Origin: Lysobacter firmicutimachus
GTDB lineage: Bacteria > Pseudomonadota > Gammaproteobacteria > Xanthomonadales > Xanthomonadaceae
Direction of reading: 5' to 3'
Length of the DNA stretch: 64,000 nucleotides
NCBI RefSeq assembly: GCF_037027445.1
Contig: NZ_JBANDL010000002.1
Location: 4,622,001-4,686,000 of the forward strand
Each line of letters starts with the position of its first letter. The stretch's first letter is position 1. Below the pieces are notes generated by a model. That model ran no database searches. It saw nothing but the letters and a program-made list of their open reading frames with translations, and had not been told where the DNA came from. Positions 55,339-64,000 of the stretch are shown one piece after another. The position numbers were made by a program, and so were the translations under genes.

Positions 55339-56262
55339 ATGTCCCCCGACCCCAGCCCGCCCGCGCCGCCTTCCGACTCCGACGCCCCGGCCGAGCGCAT
55401 CAGCGCCCTGCAGGCGCGGCTGCAGCGCAGTGCGCCGGCGCAGTTGCTGGAGCGCTTCTTCGAGTACGACCTGCTGGCCCTGGCCGCGGCGCTGTCGTTC
55501 TACACCCTGCTGTCGCTGGCGCCGCTGGTGCTGTTGCTGCTGTGGCTGACCACGGCGCTGTATCCCTCGGCGCAGGAAGAATTCTTCCGCCAGATCGGCC
55601 AATTGGTCGGCAGCGAAGTCGAGGGCACGGCGCGGCTGATCGTCGCCAATGCCGAACACCGGCCCGACACCGGGTCGCTGGCCGCCGGCTTCGGCGTGCT
55701 GGCGCTGCTGGTCGGCGCCTCGGCGGTGTTCGGCCAGTTGCAGGCGGCGCTGAACCGGGTGTTCCGCAGCGACGCCCAGCGCCTGGGCGGGGTCTTGGCC
55801 TGGCTGCGCAAGCGCCTGCTCTCGTTCGGCATGGCGATCAGCGTCGGCTTCCTGCTGGTGGTGTCGATGGCGGTGCAGGCGGCGCTGCAGCTGCTGATCG
55901 CCTACCTGCCCGACCTGCTGCCGCTGGTCGCCGGCGTCGTCTCGTTCCTGCTCTACGCGCTGGTCTTCGCCGCCATGTACCGCTGGCTGCCGGACCGGCC
56001 GGTCGGCCGCCGCCGCGCCCTGCTCGGCGGCGCCCTGACCGCGGCCATGTTCATGCTCGGCCGCAGCGCGATCGGCCTGTACCTAGGCCAGGCCAGCCTC
56101 GGCAGCGCCTACGGCCCGGCCGGCGGCCTGGTGGTGATGCTGGTATGGATGTACTACTGCGCCGTGGTGTTCCTGCTCGGCGCGCTGATCACCGCGACGC
56201 TGGAGGAACGCGCACGGCTGCGCCGGCGCCTGAGCGAGGCGCGCGCCGCCGCATCGGCCTGA
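55339..56262 (+). CDS. yihY: YihY/BrkB family membrane protein
   Basis: A 307-residue inner-membrane protein (formerly called ribonuclease BN) with six helices: EYDLLALAAALSFYTLLSLA, PLVLLLLWLTTALYPS, SLAAGFGVLALLVGASAVFG, GRRRALLGGALTAAMFMLGR, then GSAYGPAGGLVVMLVWMYYC. The family's role is uncertain. Neighbouring yqeY and dnaG place it in the rpsU cluster. Start ATG at 55339. Confidence 0.92.
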   Translation: MSPDPSPPAPPSDSDAPAERISALQARLQRSAPAQLLERFFEYDLLALAAALSFYTLLSLAPLVLLLLWLTTALYPSAQEEFFRQIGQLVGSEVEGTARLIVANAEHRPDTGSLAAGFGVLALLVGASAVFGQLQAALNRVFRSDAQRLGGVLAWLRKRLLSFGMAISVGFLLVVSMAVQAALQLLIAYLPDLLPLVAGVVSFLLYALVFAAMYRWLPDRPVGRRRALLGGALTAAMFMLGRSAIGLYLGQASLGSAYGPAGGLVVMLVWMYYCAVVFLLGALITATLEERARLRRRLSEARAAASA

Positions 56263-56363
56263 GCCAGCGGCCGCACCCGGCCACGCCCCGCCGACGCCGC
56301 GCATGGCATCCTAGGCGCCGATCCATCAAGCAGCGATCGCGCCCGATGCCCGGGCGCCCCGGC

Positions 56364-58112
56364 ATGGCGCGCATTCCCGACGGCTTCATCGACGACCTCC
56401 TCGCCCGCACCGACATCGTCGAGGTGGTCGGCTCGCGCGTGCCGCTGAAGCGGCAGGGCAAGGAGTATTCGGCGCGCTGCCCGTTCCACGACGAACGCTC
56501 GCCTTCGTTCTGGGTTTCGCCGACCAAGCAGTTCTATCACTGCTTCGGCTGCGGCGCGCACGGCACCGCGATCAGCTTCCTGATGAACTACGACCGGCTC
56601 GAGTTCCTCGACGCGGTCGACGAGCTGGCCAAGCGGATCGGCGTGGAAGTTCCGCGCGACACCCGCTCGCGCAACCAGGATTCCGACACCCAGGACCTGT
56701 ACACCGCGGTCGAGGCGGCGCAGCGCTTCTTCCTGCGCCAGTACGCGGCCAGCGGCAAGGCCCAGGGCTATCTCGACGCGCGCGGGGTCAGCATCGACAT
56801 CCGCGACCGCTTTGGCATCGGCTACGCGCCGGACGGCTTCAACGGTCTGCGCGACGCGCTCGGCACCGATGAGCGGCGGATGAAGCTGCTCGAACGCGCC
56901 GGCCTGTTCTCCAAGAACGAAAGCGGCCGCGTGTACGACAAGTTCCGCGACCGGGTGATGTTCCCGATCCACGACCGCCGCGGCCGGGTGATCGCGTTCG
57001 GCGGCCGCGTGCTCGACAAGGAAGACGGCCCCAAGTACCTCAACTCGCCGGAAACCCCGCTGTTCCACAAGGGCCGCGAGCTGTACGGGCTGTGGCAGGT
57101 GCGCCAGGCGCACAACAAGATCCCGCGCCTGATCGTGGTCGAAGGCTATATGGACGTGATCGCGCTGTTCCAGCACGGCGTCGACACCGCGGTGGCGACG
57201 CTGGGCACGGCGACCACGCCCGATCACGCCGAGCTGCTGTTCCGCAATGCCGCCGACGTCTACTTCTGCTTCGACGGCGACCGCGCCGGCCGCGGCGCGG
57301 CCTGGAAGGCGGTGGAGTCGGTACTGCCGCGGATGAAGGACGGGCGCCAGGCCTTCTTCCTGTTCCTGCCCGACGGCGAGGACCCCGACAGCCTGGTGCG
57401 CCAGGAAGGCGCCGAAGGTTTCGACCATCGCCTGCGCGAGGCGATGCCGCTGTCGCAGTTCCTGTTCGACACGCTCGCCGCCGACGTCAATCTCAACACG
57501 CTGGAAGGCAAAGGCCGCCTGGCCGAGCGCGCCAAGCCCTTGCTGGCGCAGATTCCCGACGGGGCCTTCGGCGACCTGATGAAGCAGCGCCTGACCGAGC
57601 TGACCGGGGTCGGCGCGCGCGCCGCCGCGCCGGAAACGCATGTGCCGGCGCAGCGCGCCCACGGCGGCGGCCGCGCCGCGCCGACGCCCAAGCGCTCGCT
57701 GGTGCGCAGCGCGATCGCGATCGTGTTGCAGAAGCCCTCGCTGGCCGCGGCGTTGGCGCCGCCCTACCGCTTCGCCCAACTGCGCCAGCCGGGCATCGAA
57801 CTGCTGACCGCGATCGTCGACCTGGTCCAGCAGCGGCCGGAAATCAGCACCGGCGCCCTGCTCGAGCACTTCGCCGAGCACGAACAGGCCGCCGCGCTGC
57901 AGAAGCTGGCCAGCCAGACGCTGCCCGGCAGCGACGACACCCTGCAGCGCGAATTCCTCGATGCGATCGCCCAGCTCGACAAGCAGACCGTCGAGCAGCG
58001 CCTGGCCGAACTGCAGAGCCAGCAGCGCGAAGCCGGCCTCAACGAGGACGAAAAACGCGAGCTGCTGTCGCTGCTGCAGGCGCGCCTGGCGCGGCCCACG
58101 GCCAAGGCCTGA
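56364..58112 (+). CDS. dnaG: DNA primase
   Basis: A 582-residue primase. N-terminal CHC2 zinc ribbon (Cys39, His42, Cys60, Cys63) in RCPFHDERSPSFW and YHCFGCGAHG; TOPRIM with VVEGYMDVIAL and FCFDGDRAGRGAAWKA; C-terminal helicase-binding region. ATG at 56364 (MARIPDGFIDDLL) is used; an in-frame ATG 18 nt upstream adds MPGRPG and is less typical. rpoD, which follows dnaG in many bacteria, does not: a repeat element and an unrelated convergent gene come next. Confidence 0.97.
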   Translation: MARIPDGFIDDLLARTDIVEVVGSRVPLKRQGKEYSARCPFHDERSPSFWVSPTKQFYHCFGCGAHGTAISFLMNYDRLEFLDAVDELAKRIGVEVPRDTRSRNQDSDTQDLYTAVEAAQRFFLRQYAASGKAQGYLDARGVSIDIRDRFGIGYAPDGFNGLRDALGTDERRMKLLERAGLFSKNESGRVYDKFRDRVMFPIHDRRGRVIAFGGRVLDKEDGPKYLNSPETPLFHKGRELYGLWQVRQAHNKIPRLIVVEGYMDVIALFQHGVDTAVATLGTATTPDHAELLFRNAADVYFCFDGDRAGRGAAWKAVESVLPRMKDGRQAFFLFLPDGEDPDSLVRQEGAEGFDHRLREAMPLSQFLFDTLAADVNLNTLEGKGRLAERAKPLLAQIPDGAFGDLMKQRLTELTGVGARAAAPETHVPAQRAHGGGRAAPTPKRSLVRSAIAIVLQKPSLAAALAPPYRFAQLRQPGIELLTAIVDLVQQRPEISTGALLEHFAEHEQAAALQKLASQTLPGSDDTLQREFLDAIAQLDKQTVEQRLAELQSQQREAGLNEDEKRELLSLLQARLARPTAKA

Positions 58113-58150
58113 GCGACCCCGCTTCCTGCAGGAACGGCGCGCCGCTTTTT

Positions 58151-58318
58151 CCTGTAGGAGCGGCGTGAGCCGCGACCAACCGCAGCGATGATCGAAAGCG
58201 CAGTGGCCGAAGCCCGGCCATTCGGATCGCCATGGCCGCTCATGCCGGCCATCCGGGCTTCGGCGCGAACGCTTGCGCACGCCGCTGCGGTTGGTCGCGG
58301 CTCACGCCGCTCCTGCAA
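58151..58318. repeat. Long inverted-repeat element after dnaG
   Basis: Left arm CCTGTAGGAGCGGCGTGAGC, then CGCGACCAACCGCAGCG; right arm CGCTGCGGTTGGTCGCGGCT then CACGCCGCTCCTGC, nearly perfectly complementary over ~34 nt. Lies between convergent dnaG and the M19-like gene; no gene inside. Confidence 0.92.
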
Positions 58319-58324
58319 TGGCCG

Positions 58325-59467
58325 CTAGCCCCACACCTCGCTCATCACCCGGGCGAAATTGCCGCCCAGCAGCTTGCCGATGCGCGCGTCGGAATGGCCG
58401 CGTCGCGCCAGCAGGGCGGCGATGCGTTCGAAGCGGCGGGCGTGGTTGAGTTCGGGCACGAACAGGTACACGTCCTCGTGTTCGCCCGGCGCCGACACGC
58501 CCAGGCGCCGGCGCTCGCGCACCGTATCGCGGTGCATGCGCTTGTAGGCTTCGGTGAGCCGCACCGGCGACAGCGCATTGTCGGTGCCGATGCCGACATG
58601 GTCCTCGCCGCAGACGCGCACCGCGTGCTCCAGATGCGCGATCACGTCGGCCGCGGTCGCCTGTCCCTGCTCGCGCAGGAACGGCATCAGATAGATCCCG
58701 ACCACGCCGCCGCCTCCGGCCACCGCACGCAGCTCGGCGTCGGTCTTGTTGCGCGGCCGCTCGACCAGGGCGGCGCAGCCGGTGTGGCTGATCAGCACCG
58801 GCGCCTTCGACGCGGCGATCGCCTCCAGCGCGGTGCGGCGCCCGCTGTGGGCCAGGTCGAGCAGCAGGCGACGCTCGTTGAGGCGCTCGATCAGCTGCTG
58901 GCCGAACCGGCTCAGGCCGGCGTCGCCGGGTTCCATGCAGCCGTCGCCGGCCAGGTTGCGCAGGTTGTAGGTCAGCTGCACCGTGCGCACGCCCAGACGC
59001 TGGAAATCGTCGACCCGCTCCAGTTTCTCGCCGATCGGCGCGCTGTCCTGGAACTGGAACACGATGCCGAGCTTGCGCTCGCGATGAGCGCGCTGCAGGT
59101 CGGCGGCGTTGCGCACCGGCAGCAGCAGGTCGGGATGGCGGGCGAACTCTCGCTCCCAGTAAGCCAGATCGCGCACCGTGGACTCGTAGGCGTTCTCGTA
59201 GCGCGCCACCGGCCCGACCGTGACCTGCAGCGCGCGCAAACCGCTGTCGCGCACGTCGGCGATCACCGCCGGCGTCAACGGCGCGTCGGCCTCGCCGCCG
59301 TCGTTGCCGAGGAAGGCGCAGCCGTCGATCGGCATCGCCTGCGAATAGGGCGCCCATACCGACGCCCCCGCGGCCGGCGACGCGTCCGCGCCGGCGCGCG
59401 CGCGGCCGGCGCAGGCCGCGGCCAGCCAGCCCGCGGTCGCGAGCAGGAATCGTCTGCGGTCGATCAT
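58325..59467 (-). CDS. M19 membrane dipeptidase-like protein lacking the HxD metal motif
   Basis: A 380-residue protein with a twin-arginine-like signal (MIDRRRFLLATAGWLAAACA). Family resemblance: LTYNLRNLAGDGCMEPGDAG, LLLDLAHSGRRTALEAI, VLISHTGCAAL, DHVGIGTDNALSP. However the N-terminal zinc motif DGHxD of classical dipeptidases reads IDGCAFLGNDGGEAD and the bridging Glu region reads VFQFQDSAPI. It may have an altered metal site. Signal peptide suggests Tat export. ATG at 59467 after GGGAGGGGAC. Confidence 0.85.
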   Translation of the reverse strand: MIDRRRFLLATAGWLAAACAGRARAGADASPAAGASVWAPYSQAMPIDGCAFLGNDGGEADAPLTPAVIADVRDSGLRALQVTVGPVARYENAYESTVRDLAYWEREFARHPDLLLPVRNAADLQRAHRERKLGIVFQFQDSAPIGEKLERVDDFQRLGVRTVQLTYNLRNLAGDGCMEPGDAGLSRFGQQLIERLNERRLLLDLAHSGRRTALEAIAASKAPVLISHTGCAALVERPRNKTDAELRAVAGGGGVVGIYLMPFLREQGQATAADVIAHLEHAVRVCGEDHVGIGTDNALSPVRLTEAYKRMHRDTVRERRRLGVSAPGEHEDVYLFVPELNHARRFERIAALLARRGHSDARIGKLLGGNFARVMSEVWG

Positions 59468-59730
59468 GTCCCCTCCCTGATGGCGCCGCGCGCGGTCGCG
59501 CGGCGCGTTCGTCCCTGTCCGCCGCGTCACAGCGAACGCGGCGCTCTTTCCTGCAAACGGCTCCCGGCGCCGATCGCGGCACTGTAAGCCAAACGGGTCG
59601 CCGCGCCGCCCGTGACTTTCGGGAGAGCGACGAGCCTGCGGCGCCGGGCTAAGCTCGGCTGTCCGCCGGCCGCGCCGCGGCCCGGCGCGCTCGGATCCGC
59701 TCGACCGGATTCGCTCAGGGGAGACCGCCG

Positions 59731-61713
<1,983 letters not shown>

Positions 61714-61867
61714 GCGAACGCGCAGGCGACCGGTAGCCGCTGTCGACCGCTCGGCCCCGGCGTCGCTGCGCCGGCATCCAACGCCGCGCGCCTGGGGTTT
61801 TCCCTAACTGGGCCCGGCGCCGCCGCGCCGCTAAGGTCGGCGGCGACCTGAGCTGCCGGCCCTGGCG

Positions 61868-62683
61868 ATGACCGACCCGCTGAGCTTTCGTTCCGTCGAT
61901 GCGCCGATGCCGCCGAGCGCTTGGCCGTCCGGCGATGAGACCGCGGCGGACGCCGCTGCCGGCTTCGGCCCGGCAGCGCTGAACGCGATGCCGCTGGCCG
62001 AGCGCGAGATCCTCGCCAACGGCCTGGCCGAACGCCTGGACGCTTCGCAACTGCACGCATTGCGCAGCGCGTTCGGCGACACCCTGGACCGCGCGGTGAA
62101 CGAGCGCAGCGGTCCGGCGGTGCGCGAGGCCTATGCCGGCCGCGTCGCCGCCGAGACCCAGGAGATCGATGCGCGCGTGGTCAATCCCGACGGCGGCGAA
62201 GTCAACCAGGCACGCTGGACCGTAGACGAACAAGGCCGGCCCGTGCGCGCCGAAGCCACTCTGCGCACCGTGTTCAGCCAACTCGAACGCGGCGACGCCG
62301 AGACCCAGGCCCAGCGCGATGCCGCCGACCGCGGCATCGACGGCGATCAGGGCGGTCATGTGTTCGGTCATCGTTTCGTCACCGACCAGGGCCTGAAGAA
62401 CCTGTTCCCGCAGAACGGCAACTTCAACATGGGCGCCTACAAGACCTTGGAGAACGAGTGGGCGGCCTGGATCGACCAGGGCATGGAGGTGCGCATCGCC
62501 ATCGACCTGAACCCGCGCGGCGCCGACCGACCGGACCGGGTTCGCATTTCCTATGAGGTGATCGACCCGGCCGACGGCGGCAGGGTTTACGATCAGCGCG
62601 TGAGCTTCGACAACCGCGCCGGACAGACGTACGACCGGATCGACAGCGAACAGATGGACGAGCTGATCGCAGCACGCGCCTAA
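61868..62683 (+). CDS. Probable NS_2-type DNA/RNA non-specific endonuclease toxin
   Basis: A 271-residue protein. The C-terminal ~130 residues resemble the Endonuclea_NS_2 domain (Pfam PF13930 family type) of polymorphic toxins: GDQGGHVFGHRFVTDQG with candidate catalytic His164 and His168, LKNLFPQNGNFNMGAYKTLE, NEWAAWIDQGMEVRIAIDLN, then RPDRVRISYEVIDP. The N-terminal ~135 residues are of unknown type with no signal peptide or membrane helix. RWTVDEQGRPVRAEATL precedes the domain as in related toxins. The following gene looks like its immunity partner. Not near type VI or VII secretion genes. Confidence 0.75.
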   Translation: MTDPLSFRSVDAPMPPSAWPSGDETAADAAAGFGPAALNAMPLAEREILANGLAERLDASQLHALRSAFGDTLDRAVNERSGPAVREAYAGRVAAETQEIDARVVNPDGGEVNQARWTVDEQGRPVRAEATLRTVFSQLERGDAETQAQRDAADRGIDGDQGGHVFGHRFVTDQGLKNLFPQNGNFNMGAYKTLENEWAAWIDQGMEVRIAIDLNPRGADRPDRVRISYEVIDPADGGRVYDQRVSFDNRAGQTYDRIDSEQMDELIAARA

Positions 62684-62704
62684 CCCGAACGCCCAAGGCT
62701 GGAC

Positions 62705-63079
62705 ATGAACAGAGACGAATTGCTCGGCGAGATCGCGCGCCTGATCGTGGTCGACCCCAAGGCCGGCGAGCGGCCCTGGGACGGTTATGCCCTGATCGCC
62801 TGGTACGGCGAAGGCATCAGCCGCCTGAACGGCTTTCGCTACGACAAGGGCCAGCCCGGCGAGGCGCTGACGCCGTCGGGCGCCGAGATCGAGAACCGCC
62901 TGGAACAACTGCGCCGGGCCACCCATGTCGCCGGCAAGGCGCCGTGGCGGGTCTGCATCATGCGCATCAACCGCGAAGCGGCGGAGGTAGCGATCGACTT
63001 CGAGTACGAGGACCCGGGCCGCTGGTACGTGACTCCCGACAGCGCCGCCGAAATCGCCGAACGCGTGCGCCCCTGCTGA
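62705..63079 (+). CDS. Putative immunity protein (YezG-like)
   Basis: A 124-residue small acidic protein starting 21 nt after the nuclease-toxin gene. Pattern: MNRDELLGEIARLIVVD, GYALIAWYGEGISRLNGFRY, LTPSGAEIENRLEQLRR, GKAPWRVCIMRINREAAEVA, IDFEYEDPGRWYVTP. This matches the general YezG/DUF600 immunity type (a ranked-residue pattern of PW...I.....DF.YED..RW), by memory only. Expected to bind and inactivate the upstream nuclease. Confidence 0.7.
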   Translation: MNRDELLGEIARLIVVDPKAGERPWDGYALIAWYGEGISRLNGFRYDKGQPGEALTPSGAEIENRLEQLRRATHVAGKAPWRVCIMRINREAAEVAIDFEYEDPGRWYVTPDSAAEIAERVRPC

Positions 63080-63127
63080 GCCCTTCCACGCGCGGCCCGC
63101 GGTCCGATGGGCGCACCTCGCCGCCTG

Positions 63128-63215
63128 GCGTCGTCCCCGCGAAAGTGGGGGCCCGGGGCTCCATCGCGGCATGACGCCGAAGTCGCCGGATGCCCGCGTG
63201 CGCGGGCACGACGAC
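63128..63215. repeat. REP-like palindromes
   Basis: GTCGTCCCCGCGAAAGTGGG then GGGCTCCATCGCGGCATGAC, and TGCCCGCGTGCGCGGGCACG just after. Similar to the element at 3103. The ~415 bp from 63080 to 63495 contain these, a diverged third copy (~63350-63395) and the right arm of a GGATTCGGG repeat, and no gene. Confidence 0.6.
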
Positions 63216-63465
63216 CGGGAGCGATGCAGCCAAACCCGGCGGCCGCGATGGGGCTTCTAACGCGACGCGGCGCGCCGTCCCGCGTGCCGGCAAGCCGGGA
63301 CGGAAAGGGTTGAGCGCTTAACTCCCGCCGCCCCTTCGCAGACCAGCTACCGTCGCTCCCGCCAACGCGGAAAGCCAGGGCTCCATCGCGCCCCGCCCCC
63401 ACACCGGCCGGCGCTCCGCAGCGCATCGGCTCACCCGACCACGCTCCGGCGCGGCAAGATCGCCC

Positions 63466-63495
63466 TGCCAATCCCGAATCCCCCATCCCGGCCCC
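63466..63495. repeat. Right arm of GGATTCGGG repeat abutting the symporter ATG
   Basis: CTGCCAATCCCGAATCCCCC then ATCCCGGCCCC, ending directly at the ATG at 63496. No left arm is seen nearby, so it is solitary. Confidence 0.75.
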
Positions 63496-64000
63496 ATGCG
63501 CCTGCACGTCGACCGCTTCACCCTGGCCCTGCTCGCCGCCGTCGCGCTGGCCTGGGCCTGGCCCCTGAGCGGCGCGCCGGCCGCGGCGCTGGATCGCTTC
63601 ACCGACGTCGCCATCGCGACGCTGTTCTTCCTCCACGGCGCACGCCTGTCGCGCGAGGCGATTCGCGCCGGCGCGACGCATTGGCGGCTGCATCTGCTGA
63701 TCTTCGCCGCGACCTTCGTCCTGTTCCCGCTGCTCGGCCTGGCGCTCACGCCGCTGGCCACGCGCGGATTGACCCCGGAGCTGTACCTGGGCTTGTTGTT
63801 CCTGTGCTGTCTGCCCTCGACCGTGCAGTCCTCGATCGCGTTCACCTCGATGGCCGGCGGCAATGTCCCGGCTGCGGTCTGCAGCGCCTCGGCCTCGAGC
63901 CTGCTCGGCGTGTTCCTGACTCCGTTGCTTATGAGCGCATTGGCCGGTGCGCACGGCGGCATGGCCGATCCGGTCGAGGCGATCGGCAAGATCGTGCTGC
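63496..64000 (+). CDS. Bile acid:sodium symporter family protein, 5' part
   Basis: The first ~168 residues of a BASS/SLC10-type transporter (YfeH-like): VDRFTLALLAAVALAWAWPL, TDVAIATLFFLHGARLSREA, LFLCCLPSTVQSSIAFTSMA, NVPAAVCSASASSLLGVFLT. Several membrane helices; the gene continues beyond the window. The ATG is immediately preceded by a repeat arm, with no ribosome-binding site. Confidence 0.9.
   Translation, partial: MRLHVDRFTLALLAAVALAWAWPLSGAPAAALDRFTDVAIATLFFLHGARLSREAIRAGATHWRLHLLIFAATFVLFPLLGLALTPLATRGLTPELYLGLLFLCCLPSTVQSSIAFTSMAGGNVPAAVCSASASSLLGVFLTPLLMSALAGAHGGMADPVEAIGKIVL

Overview
The window is GC-rich, densely coded chromosomal DNA. Gene content, protein sequences and dispersed repeats all point to a Xanthomonadaceae gammaproteobacterium, most likely Lysobacter or a close relative. 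This rests on recognised family resemblance, not on a search. I see no rRNA, tRNA, CRISPR array, IS transposase or prophage. The genes are mostly housekeeping, cell-envelope and nutrient-uptake functions, separated by many palindromic repeats.

Layout. 1-3.7 kb: end of an amidohydrolase gene, a DUF1761 membrane protein overlapping a 2-hydroxychromene-2-carboxylate isomerase-like gene, a DegV protein, a 7-bp tandem array and a MepB-like gene. 4-8 kb: a very large periplasmic beta-propeller/amidohydrolase protein and a small unknown gene. 8.1-10.9 kb: a glutathione-dependent formaldehyde operon (frmR, adhC, an unknown 102-residue gene, fghA) with a G-tract operator. 11.2-17.7 kb: PEP carboxylase, a LysR regulator divergent from an EamA exporter, a TPR protein and an isochorismatase-like protein. 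17.8-22.6 kb: glutamate-cysteine ligase, then a substrate-binding protein, a VIT1-type metal transporter and one OppB-type permease, overlapping head to tail. 22.7-32.2 kb: a maltodextrin-type locus (LacI regulator, GH13 lipoprotein, MFS permease, TonB-dependent receptor and a divergent GH13 glucosidase) with two mirrored LacI-type operators. 32.2-36.6 kb: EngB GTPase, cytochrome c4, two DsbA-like proteins and an EEP-family hydrolase. 37-52 kb: two large TonB-dependent receptors, a TauE/SafE permease, a lytic transglycosylase, an epimerase-like protein, a PH-domain protein, CCA-adding enzyme, VanZ, a MidA-like methyltransferase and a DUF6159 membrane protein. 52.3-58.1 kb: folB and tsaD divergent from rpsU-yqeY-(broken SEC-C gene)-yihY-dnaG. 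58.3-64 kb: an M19-like protein, an S9 peptidase, a probable nuclease toxin with its immunity gene, and the start of a bile acid:sodium symporter-family gene.

The most notable points are these. (1) A compact two-gene module (61868-63079) looks like an NS_2-type nuclease toxin with a YezG-like immunity protein. (2) Two families of dispersed palindromic repeats are physically fused to gene ends: arms of one family abut start codons of several core genes in place of a Shine-Dalgarno sequence, and arms of the other supply the stop codon of cca and of an epimerase gene. (3) Mirrored LacI-type operators lie in the mal locus. (4) A frame-disrupted SEC-C gene keeps a perfect ribosome-binding site. 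(5) A metal-transporter gene is inserted in an incomplete opp-like operon.
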